35,927 bases of DNA from Nitrospira sp. (lineage in GTDB: Bacteria > Nitrospirota > Thermodesulfovibrionia > Thermodesulfovibrionales > SM23-35): positions 1 through 35,927 of the forward strand of contig VGWX01000018.1 in the NCBI GenBank assembly GCA_016873615.1, in the 5' to 3' direction. Below are positions 28,630-35,927 of the stretch, in pieces (position 1 is the stretch's first letter; the number at the start of each line of letters is the position of its first letter). The position numbers were made by a program, and so were the translations under genes. A model generated the notes under the pieces. That model was not told the origin of the DNA and made no database searches. It saw only the letters and a program-made list of their open reading frames with translations.

Positions 28630-28633
<4 letters not shown>

Positions 28634-29391
28634 CCTGATACCTCTGCCTCTTCCTGTTGAATTTTTCCCTCTACCTGGAGTTTCTCAGCCTCTTCTGCTG
28701 CGGATTTTGACAAGGTTTCCTTGCCTTCCATAATAGCGTCGGCTATTTTGGAGGTTATAAGTTTTATAGCCCTTATGGCATCGTCGTTTCCGGGAATGAC
28801 ATAATCAATTTCGTCCGGATCACAGTTTGTGTCAACTATTGCAACTATCGGCACGGAGAGCTTTTTTGCTTCGGCAACAGCAATCCTCTCCTTTTTCGGA
28901 TCCACAATGAACAAGGCGCCTGGAAAGCCCGACATGTTCTTGATGCCTGAAAGGTTCTTTTCCAGTTTACCCCTTTCTTTCTCTAAGGCAGAGACCTCTT
29001 TTTTCGGGAGGAGCTCATATGTGCCGTCCTCTTTCATGGCCTCGATCTTCTTGAGCTTTTCTATACTCTTCCTTATTGTCGAAAAATTCGTCAGCATCCC
29101 GCCAAGCCAGCGCTGGTTGACATAAAAAGCGCCGGACCTTTCAGCCTCATCTTTTATGGCGTCCTGAGATTGTTTCTTTGTGCCGACAAATAGCACCGGC
29201 GCCCCTGACAGAGAAACTCTTTTTACAAAATTATACGCCTCCTCAAGACCTTTTACTGTCTTCTGAAGGTCAATGATGTAAATGCCATTTCTCTCACCAA
29301 AGATATATTTCTTCATCTTCGGATGCCATCTTTTCACCTGATGGCCAAAATGTACCCCTGCCTCAAGCAATTCCTTCATCGCTGCTACCAT
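28630..29391 (-). CDS. rpsB: 30S ribosomal protein S2
   Basis: [41 protein letters not shown]; start set at 29391 (RBS ggaggag upstream). Confidence 0.96.
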
Positions 29392-29758
29392 ATCTTTTTT
29401 CTCCTCCTGTATCTTCCCTCTGTTAACTCGTGGTTTCGCCATCCCGGCGCACAGAGGCAAAATGATGTATTTTCTGAAAGAAAACATGATCTTTCAGGAA
29501 TTGAAGATTAACACAAAAATAGCTTTTTTTGCAAGGGGTTGCGGTACAGGGGATAGGCGGTAAAATCTCAGGATAATATTGCAATTTGTCAATAAACCCT
29601 CTAATATTAATCATTTAGTAAACATCAAGGGGGAAATTTGGCGAGAAAATCGAAAACGAAACACGGACACATGCCGTTCCTTTTGTCTCGTCTCATACGA
29701 CACCTCAAAACCCAAACCCAAAAGATACGACTACGATCCATACATTTGAAGTAACTAT

Positions 29759-29969
29759 ATGGCATTAACACCTTACCACGCCAAATACTTTGCATACGAA
29801 CTTACACGCCAGTATTCATCCGACAGCCTGCAAAAACTTGTTGCTTCTTTATCAGGCGCAGGATGAGGTGGACGTAAGAAAGGAAAATCTGATTAATGAG
29901 ATAGAGTCGAGGATGAAGCAAAAGACAGAAACTAATGAGTTGTTTACTATACAATGGAAGGTAGTTTAG
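29759..29969 (+). pseudogene. Internally deleted remnant of a SNF2-type helicase gene (N-terminus fused to C-terminus)
   Basis: MALTPYHAKYFAYELTRQYSSDSLQKLVASLSGAG then, after a frame change, YQAQDEVDVRKENLINEIESRMKQKTETNELFTIQWKVV*; start and end resemble the two ends of large SNF2-family helicases. Confidence 0.6.
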
Positions 29970-29982
29970 AAAGGGAGGAAGT

Positions 29983-30099
29983 ATGCAAAGTCTTGGCGAC
30001 CATTTTGTTGACGTCAACAAAATGCTTATTCTCGGTTCCGTAGCTGGAGAAATAGAATATTGTCAACTACCGTTTGAGATATATAAGAGGAAGAATTAG
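29983..30099 (+). pseudogene. Remnant of a DinD/BRO-N-type gene
   Basis: MQSLGDHFVDVNKMLILGSVAGEIEYCQLPFEIYKRKN*: DHFVDVNKM-LGS-A-EI-Y pattern of DinD-like proteins, truncated. Confidence 0.5.
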
Positions 30100-30101
30100 C
30101 A

Positions 30102-31586
30102 ATGACGGATATGGAAATCCTACAATTATTTTTAGATGCACAGGAATGGCAGCTCTTTGAATGCAAAAGAGCCGCAATACAACCTGCTAAACTTTTAGAA
30201 ACAGTAGTTGCATTTGCCAATACCGATGGCGGTTTTCTTGTTGTAGGACTGGAGGATCCAACAAAAGCGCAAGGGGAAAAGAGACTCGTCGGAATCAGTG
30301 AAAATCTTAGCAATGTTTCAGATTTTTTAAAATTAATCGAAAAAGAAATTGACCCTCCGTTAGTGTTATGGAATAAGTTTGAATTAGATATTACTAATAT
30401 CAATAAAGCTCAAGATAAACTATTAACAGTAAACATCAAAAAGAGCAACGATTTGCATTCCTTAAAAAAAGGCGATACCTTTGTTCGACGTGGACACCAA
30501 AATATAAAAATCGGCTCATCAGAAATCATGAGGCTTAAATATGAAAAAGGAGCGATAAAATTTGAAAGTGAACTTTCGGGGGAAAAATTACTTGAAGACC
30601 TTGATATAGATTTACTTGTCACCTACAAAAGGGATACGCAAAGCGAAGGACTGGATAACTGGCAGTTTTTAAAAGACAATGGTTTAGCGGCAAGACTCAA
30701 TGGAAGTTATGAACTTACAAAAGCAGGAATCTTGCTTTTTGGAAGAAACCCTTCAGTCAGTCTTGGTAGCAAATGCGGTATTAAAATCTCTCATTATTAT
30801 GGAACAAAGCCTTCATATTCTGGTCAGCCTAATTTTGTCAGGCGGCCATTTACAATTGAGGGGCCGCTTTTACATCAAATAGAGAAATGCCTCGAATACT
30901 TTCGGAATGTTGTAACAAGCTCTCCTCCAAAATTAAGCGGAGCCTCTTTCAAACCCTCTTTTCTGATACCTGAATGGGCATTTCAGGAAGCTGTTACAAA
31001 CGCTGTTATTCACAGAAATTATTTTGTGCAGGATGACATTCAAGTCAGATTTTTTGATGACCGCGTAGAAATTGAAAGTCCGGGCAGTTTTCCGGGGCAT
31101 ATAACCATAAGCAATATCAGATCGGAAAGATTTGCAAGAAATCCCCTTATCCTGCGCACATTAAACCGATTTAAGTCAGCCCCAAATCTTGATATAGGAG
31201 AAGGTGTCGACCGTATGTTTAAGGTGATGATGGAACATAACCTCTATGAACCGTTATATTTCCCGCCATACATAAGACCAAATTCTGTGCTGCTGTTCCT
31301 TTTAAATTTACAGAGAATAGAATACTGGGATACAGTCAGCAAATATTTAGATGAACATTATTCAATTACCAATAATAAAGCAAGGGAGATTACTGGTGTT
31401 AATGATACCATCAAGATGTCCAGATTATTAAAACTATGGGCTATCAAGGGCTTACTTGAAAAAATCGAAAAGGGTTTCAAAGGTCATGTCTATTATAAGA
31501 AGGTGGGCGTTGATATCCCTAATAAATTTGATAAGGCATTTGCAGGGGGGGGTGAAAATGGAACCAAGGGTTCCTTATTTCCATAA
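30102..31586 (+). CDS. AlbA_2 (Schlafen-type) DNA-binding / ATP-binding regulator-like protein (COG2865-like)
   Basis: ECKRAAIQPAKLLETVVAFANTDGGFLVVGLEDP (AlbA_2), FQEAVTNAVIHRNYF (HATPase-like) ...FDDRVEIESPGSFPG. Confidence 0.88.
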   Translation: MTDMEILQLFLDAQEWQLFECKRAAIQPAKLLETVVAFANTDGGFLVVGLEDPTKAQGEKRLVGISENLSNVSDFLKLIEKEIDPPLVLWNKFELDITNINKAQDKLLTVNIKKSNDLHSLKKGDTFVRRGHQNIKIGSSEIMRLKYEKGAIKFESELSGEKLLEDLDIDLLVTYKRDTQSEGLDNWQFLKDNGLAARLNGSYELTKAGILLFGRNPSVSLGSKCGIKISHYYGTKPSYSGQPNFVRRPFTIEGPLLHQIEKCLEYFRNVVTSSPPKLSGASFKPSFLIPEWAFQEAVTNAVIHRNYFVQDDIQVRFFDDRVEIESPGSFPGHITISNIRSERFARNPLILRTLNRFKSAPNLDIGEGVDRMFKVMMEHNLYEPLYFPPYIRPNSVLLFLLNLQRIEYWDTVSKYLDEHYSITNNKAREITGVNDTIKMSRLLKLWAIKGLLEKIEKGFKGHVYYKKVGVDIPNKFDKAFAGGGENGTKGSLFP

Positions 31587-31935
31587 TAACTTCAATGGGT
31601 TAAGAGAATGTCCCATTTGCATATACGGCAAATTGCCCTAACAGCTATGTTTATTTACCAAAGGTGAGAGCAAATAAAATAATAAACCTTATTTTATGGG
31701 AAGTTTGGCTGAGTTTATTTTCCTGCAGGGTGGTTTTGAAAGAAAAGGCAACAAAAAGCGTATCGGCCCCGACAAAGGCGGGTATTGGGAAATTTTGTAT
31801 GGCTAAACCGCAGCGTCTTGAAGTCCATGGATAGGCGAGTAGAAAAAGCAGGGCTGTGAGCAGATGAGAATTATTTAAAACGATAATATTCTATAATTAT
31901 CACAATTTGTTATCTGCTTTAAGAAGGGGAAATAG

Positions 31936-34056
31936 ATGGACGGAGAATCAATAGATATTAAACAGGCAAAACTGCAAAAGCTGAAAGAGCTTTTTCCTGA
32001 ACTCTTTGCCGAGGATCAACTGGATTGGGAGAAACTGAAAGCGGCTTTTGGGGATGACATCAACTTTGCCAATGAACGGTATGTTTTGAATTGGGCAGGC
32101 AAGAGCGATGCCTTCAGGGTGTTGCAGCAGCCCACCACAGCCACATTGAAACCCGCGCCGGAAGAATCCTGCCTCACCCCCGCCCCCTCTCCTGAAGGCG
32201 AGGGGAGTTGGAATGACTTTATCAATAGCCCGACGCAAAATGTGTTCATTGAGGGCGAAAATCTGGAAGTGCTGAAGGTTTTGCAAAAAGCATATTACGG
32301 TAAAGTCAAAGTAGTTTGCATAGACCCACCTTACAATACAGGCAGCGACAGCTTTATTTACCCCGATAGATTCAGCGAGAAAAAAGAAGATTATCTGAAG
32401 CGCATCGGCGATAAGGACGAAGAAGGCTACCTGCTGAAAGAGGGCCTTTTCCGCAAGAATAGCAAAGACAGCGGCCACTATCACAGCAACTGGCTCAGCA
32501 TGATGTATCCCCGCCTGTTCCTTGCCAAAAACCTGCTTCGTGATGACGGCGTCATCTTCGTTCACATTGACGATAATGAGGTTCACAACCTGCGGATGGT
32601 GATGAATGAGATTTTTGGGGAAGAGAATTTTGTTGTTCAAATAGTTTGGAAAAAAAGAAGTACCCCACCTAATGACCAGATTATTGGTGCTAATCACGAT
32701 TACATCTTAGTATTCGGAAAAGATAGAAATAAGGTTGGGCTTAATCTTAGAAAAAGAAGCAACAAGCAACTTGAACGCTACAGAAATCCTGACAATCATC
32801 CTAAAGGGCCTTGGACAGCAGGCGATTTAATGGCAAACGTAAAAGGGGGGAGGTATGTTTCATCTTTATATTACCCGATTATAAATCCCAATACGGGAGA
32901 AGAACATTATCCTTCACAGAATGGTAATTGGCGATTCAACAAAGAAACCATCAAAAGGCTTTTAGAGAATAATGAAATTTTTTTTGGAGATGATGGGAAA
33001 GGCCGACCAAAGCTGAAAAGATTTCTTTGTGATGTTAAACAAGGAATTACTTATCCTACAATTTGGGATTTCGTTCCATTGAATACAAAAGGTTCACAAG
33101 AGATGTCAGAATTTTTGGGTAATATGAATATCTTCGACAATCCAAAACCATCTGGTCTTATTACAGAACTTATAAAACTTGGGGCAGATTCAGAGTCTTT
33201 AGTCCTTGACTTTTTCAGTGGTTCTGGAACCACAGCCCAAGCAGTTATGGAACTCAACAAAGAAGATAACGGCAATCGTAAATTCATTTTAGTGCAACTG
33301 CCTGAGCAATGCGATGAAAACAGCGAGGCTTATAAAGCAGGCTATAAAACCATAGCTGATATTGCTAAAGAGCGCATCCGGCGGGTGATAAAACGCCTCA
33401 ATCCACCTCACCCCTCAATCCCCTCTCCTTCAGGAGAGGGGCAGGGGGAGAGGTACGCTGAAAACCTTTTCAAAGGCGCTACGCCTGTATTGTTTAAGAA
33501 CGCCAACCAGTTGAAACAAAATAGAACAGAGGCAGAAGAATTGCTTTGGCAGGCTCTAAGAAATAGGCAAATAGAGAATTGTAAATTCAGAAGGCAACAT
33601 CCTATGGGGAACTTTATTGCTGATTTTTATTGTCACGAAAAGAAACTGATAGTAGAGGTTGACGGCGGTTATCACAACGAAGCGGAACAAAAAGAATATG
33701 ATGCAGCCAGAACACAAGCAATAAACGAGTTTAGTGTAAGAGTAATAAGATTTACCAACGAGGAGATATTGAACAGTTTACCAGAAGTATTGAATAAAAT
33801 TGCAGAAGCACTGAATGCTCCCTCTCCTCAAGGAGAGGGGTGGGGTGAGGTTGGATTTAAGGTGTTCAAACTTTCTCCATCCAGTTTCAAAATCTGGAGA
33901 GGCAATGAAATAGACAGTGAAGAAAAACTTACGCAGCAGCTTGATGCCTTCACCAACCCTGTCCGGCCCGGAGCCGAAAAGCAAAATATGCTCTATGAGC
34001 TAATGCTCAAAGCAGGACATATAAAAGGGGACAGGTACATTTTTGAAAAGTTATGA
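31936..34056 (+). CDS. Type III-like (Mod) beta-class site-specific DNA methyltransferase carrying an internal DUF559 nuclease-domain insertion
   Basis: FIEGENLEVLKVLQKAYYGKVKVVCIDPPYNTGSDSFIYPDRF (DPPY motif), LVLDFFSGSGTTAQAVMELN (FxGxG motif); residues encoded about 33454-33819 read TEAEELLWQALRNRQIENCKFRRQHPMGNFIADFYCHEKKLIVEVDGGYH...VRVIRFTNEEIL (DUF559). Confidence 0.9.
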   Translation: MDGESIDIKQAKLQKLKELFPELFAEDQLDWEKLKAAFGDDINFANERYVLNWAGKSDAFRVLQQPTTATLKPAPEESCLTPAPSPEGEGSWNDFINSPTQNVFIEGENLEVLKVLQKAYYGKVKVVCIDPPYNTGSDSFIYPDRFSEKKEDYLKRIGDKDEEGYLLKEGLFRKNSKDSGHYHSNWLSMMYPRLFLAKNLLRDDGVIFVHIDDNEVHNLRMVMNEIFGEENFVVQIVWKKRSTPPNDQIIGANHDYILVFGKDRNKVGLNLRKRSNKQLERYRNPDNHPKGPWTAGDLMANVKGGRYVSSLYYPIINPNTGEEHYPSQNGNWRFNKETIKRLLENNEIFFGDDGKGRPKLKRFLCDVKQGITYPTIWDFVPLNTKGSQEMSEFLGNMNIFDNPKPSGLITELIKLGADSESLVLDFFSGSGTTAQAVMELNKEDNGNRKFILVQLPEQCDENSEAYKAGYKTIADIAKERIRRVIKRLNPPHPSIPSPSGEGQGERYAENLFKGATPVLFKNANQLKQNRTEAEELLWQALRNRQIENCKFRRQHPMGNFIADFYCHEKKLIVEVDGGYHNEAEQKEYDAARTQAINEFSVRVIRFTNEEILNSLPEVLNKIAEALNAPSPQGEGWGEVGFKVFKLSPSSFKIWRGNEIDSEEKLTQQLDAFTNPVRPGAEKQNMLYELMLKAGHIKGDRYIFEKL
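32172..32207 (+). repeat. Palindromic repeat copy 1 in mod (in frame)
   Basis: CCTCACCCCCGCCCCCTCTCCTGAAGGCGAGGGGAG; CCCCTCTCC/GGCGAGGGG stem, 1 mismatch. Confidence 0.75.
33406..33453 (+). repeat. Palindromic repeat copy 2 in mod, left flank of the DUF559 insert
   Basis: CCTCACCCCTCAATCCCCTCTCC-TTCA-GGAGAGGGGCAGGGGGAGAGG; perfect 9-bp stem at centre. Confidence 0.85.
33820..33850 (+). repeat. Palindromic repeat copy 3 in mod, right flank of the DUF559 insert
   Basis: CCCTCTCC-TCAA-GGAGAGGGGTGGGGTGAGG; perfect 8-bp stem plus GTGGGGTGAGG arm (reverse complement CCTCACCCCAC). Confidence 0.85.
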
Positions 34057-34071
34057 CTACTCTGGCAATGA

Positions 34072-34155
34072 AAGATATCTTAGATAAAATCGCCTCTCTT
34101 AAATCAGCCCTTGATAAGTATCGTCCTTTTTCGGAGCATGTCGTCAGACAGTAGA
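34072..34155 (+). pseudogene. N-terminal remnant of a Fic-family gene
   Basis: MKDILDKIASLKSALDKYRPFSEHVVRQ followed by stop; resembles the N-terminal helix of Fic/DOC proteins. Confidence 0.45.
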
Positions 34156-34360
34156 GGGATTATTATCGCATTAGTGGATAATTACAGAGGTGTGGGTAGA
34201 GGAGTAAACATCAAATGCCTCATGGGGCGGAACAGTGGAGGCTATGAGATTAATGCCCCGATACTGAAATCATGGTTCGGATATTGGTAAGATTGGAAGA
34301 AAAAATTTGAAGGGCAAGAGAAAGAGGACAAAGAAGCTTTTGAAAAAATAGAAAGAAAAT

Positions 34361-34438
34361 ATGGCTTTAAAATCAGTTGAATCCCGGAATATGGAATTTA
34401 AATCCAACTGGCGGAACGATGCGAGAGGAAAATTTTGA
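34361..34438 (+). pseudogene. N-terminal remnant of a second AlbA_2-domain gene
   Basis: MALKSVESRNMEFKSNWRNDARGKF*: start resembles AlbA_2 'ESQxxEFKxxW' N-termini, then stop. Confidence 0.5.
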
Positions 34439-35541
34439 CTAAACAAACAACACCGAACAAATACACATCTCTGATTAAGCGCCTTGCTGAAATAATTCAT
34501 TCTGCAAGGACAACTGCTGTTCGACAAATTAACAAGGCTCAAGTGCTTGCATATTACGAGATCGGCAGAGAGATTGTGGAATTTGAGCAGAAAGGGAAGG
34601 CACGGGCAGGATACGGAGAAGAACTGATAAAGAGGCTTTCAAACGACATGACTAAAAACTTTGGGAGAGGTTTCTCAGAAATGAACCTCAGAAATATGAG
34701 GCGCTTTTATTTAGAATTTCCAGTGCAAATTCAACAGACACTGTCTGTTAAATCGTCGGGAAAGAACAAATTCCAGGCAGTGTCTGAAAAATCATCAATT
34801 CGTCAGACACTGTCTGTCGAATTCGACCCCCAACTCTCATGGTCCCACTACTGCGAACTATTGAGTGTCGAACATACCCTTGCCCGTTCATTTTACGAAA
34901 AAGAAGCTGTAAATAATAACTGGTCATTCAGGGAGCTCAAACGGCAGATAAACTCACAGCTTTTTGAAAGGTTGGCTCTAAGCAGAGACTCATCTGCTGT
35001 AATTAAGCTCGCGAAAAGAGGACATATTATCGAAACTCCTGAAGACGCTATAAAAGACCCCTATGTTCTGGAATTTCTGAACCTCAAAGAGGAAAATGTA
35101 TACACGGAAAGCAAGCTTGAACAGGCAATAATAGATAACCTTCAGAAATTTTTATTGGAAATGGGCAAAGGGTTTGCTTTTGTTGCTCGTCAGAAGCGAA
35201 TTACTGTGGGCAACCGGCATTATTACGTTGACCTTGTTTTTTATAATCGTATTTTGAAATGTACGGTTCTTATTGACCTGAAAATAGATGAACTTGATCA
35301 TTCAGACATCGGACAGATGAATTTCTATCTGAATTATTTTAAGGAAAATGAAAAAGTGAACGATGAAAATGACCCCATTGGTCTTATTTTGTGCGCTAAA
35401 AAAGATGAAGTCTTTGCAAAATATGTCCTGGGGAATTTGAACAATAAAATATTCGCTTCAAAATACAAGCTCGCACTTCCCACAGAAAAAGAGCTTGCAA
35501 GAAAAATCAGCGCACTACATCTTTTAGAGAACAATAAATGA
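34435..35541 (+). CDS. DUF1016 (YhcG-type) PD-(D/E)XK nuclease-domain protein
   Basis: LIKRLAEIIHSARTTAVRQINKAQVLAYYEIGREIVEFEQKGKARAGYGEELIKRLSNDMTKNFGRGFSEMNLRNMRRFY...LSWSHYCELL...YYVDLVFYNRILKCTVLIDLKI. Confidence 0.93.
   Translation: MTKQTTPNKYTSLIKRLAEIIHSARTTAVRQINKAQVLAYYEIGREIVEFEQKGKARAGYGEELIKRLSNDMTKNFGRGFSEMNLRNMRRFYLEFPVQIQQTLSVKSSGKNKFQAVSEKSSIRQTLSVEFDPQLSWSHYCELLSVEHTLARSFYEKEAVNNNWSFRELKRQINSQLFERLALSRDSSAVIKLAKRGHIIETPEDAIKDPYVLEFLNLKEENVYTESKLEQAIIDNLQKFLLEMGKGFAFVARQKRITVGNRHYYVDLVFYNRILKCTVLIDLKIDELDHSDIGQMNFYLNYFKENEKVNDENDPIGLILCAKKDEVFAKYVLGNLNNKIFASKYKLALPTEKELARKISALHLLENNK
34735..34816 (+). repeat. Three in-frame copies of a 13-bp palindrome (CAGACACTGTCTG) within the DUF1016 gene
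   Basis: CAGACACTGTCTG at 34735-34747 and 34804-34816; variant CAGGCAGTGTCTG at 34774-34786; offsets 39 and 30 bp. Confidence 0.75.
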
Positions 35542-35699
35542 GCTATAAAACTAAGGGCAGTGATTTATGTAAAGTAAAGGGGTAGGATTACTTAAAGAAA
35601 AGCCAAGTAATGATTTGCCCATTCGTGAGGAAATATTAGTTAAAACAATTGCAGAAAATACCCGACAGGTATTTTCTGAGATTAAACAGAGGAGGGATT

Positions 35700-35927
35700 A
35701 TGATAGCGCGATATACACGCCCTGAAATGGGAAGGCTGTGGGATCCTGAGAATAAATATCAGAAGTGGCTCGATGTTGAGATTGCTGTGTGTGAGGCATG
35801 GGCAGAGCTTGGCGAGATACCGAGGGATGAGCTGAAGGTTATCAGGAAAAAGGCAAGTTTTGATATCAGGAAGATAGATGAGATAGAAAAGGTCGTGAAA
35901 CACGATGTTATAGCATTCCTTAGCTCA
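35700..35927 (+). CDS. purB: Adenylosuccinate lyase, N-terminal part (runs off the window)
   Basis: MIARYTRPEMGRLWDPENKYQKWLDVEIAVCEAWAELGEIPRDELKVIRKKASFDIRKIDEIEKVVKHDVIAFLS; RBS gaggagg upstream; no stop before window end. Confidence 0.9.
   Translation, partial: MIARYTRPEMGRLWDPENKYQKWLDVEIAVCEAWAELGEIPRDELKVIRKKASFDIRKIDEIEKVVKHDVIAFLSS

Noticed and set aside
31696-31806. 37-aa frame MGSLAEFIFLQGGFERKGNKKRIGPDKGGYWEILYG*
   Set aside because: Vague resemblance to small RelE/Gp49-like toxins only; too short to support.
31948-32697. 249-aa minus-strand ORF
   Set aside because: Antisense to the Mod gene, which has clear motifs; shadow ORF.
34138-34290. 50-aa frame MSSDSRGIIIALVDNYRGVGRGVNIKCLMGRNSGGYEINAPILKSWFGYW*
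   Set aside because: Could be another gene remnant, but I could not recognise a family and there is no RBS.

Overview
The window looks like a chromosomal segment from a Nitrospirota-like or other deep-branching Gram-negative bacterium; the lineage is inferred from gene content only. From left to right it carries: a VapBC-like PIN/antitoxin pair beside a truncated ArsC-like gene; the pstSCAB-phoU operon with an 11-bp-periodic Pho-box-like array; a nitroreductase, an HU protein and a lipoprotein; fur-feoB; argG, dprA and topA; a MobB-like P-loop protein; a hybrid histidine kinase paired with an orphan PstS-like binding protein; an MlaEFD-like (MCE) operon with a cNMP-binding protein; ccsB-hemA-hemC; a DksA/TraR-type protein with a histone-like tail; and frr-pyrH-tsf-rpsB. 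The right end, about 29.6-35.6 kb, is a decayed defence / restriction-modification island lying between rpsB and purB. The most unusual signals are in-frame insertions of repetitive DNA into protein-coding genes. The best case is a Type III-like DNA methyltransferase ORF with a complete DUF559 (PD-(D/E)XK-like) nuclease domain inserted in frame between two G/C-rich palindromic repeats. A third palindrome of the same family sits near that protein's N-terminus. A different palindrome lies in topA, and heptameric repeat arrays lie in topA and hemC. The island also holds several recognisable gene remnants (SNF2-type helicase, DinD/BRO-like, Fic, a second AlbA_2 protein). No tRNA, rRNA or CRISPR array was recognised. 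All family calls come from reading motifs by eye; no search was run.
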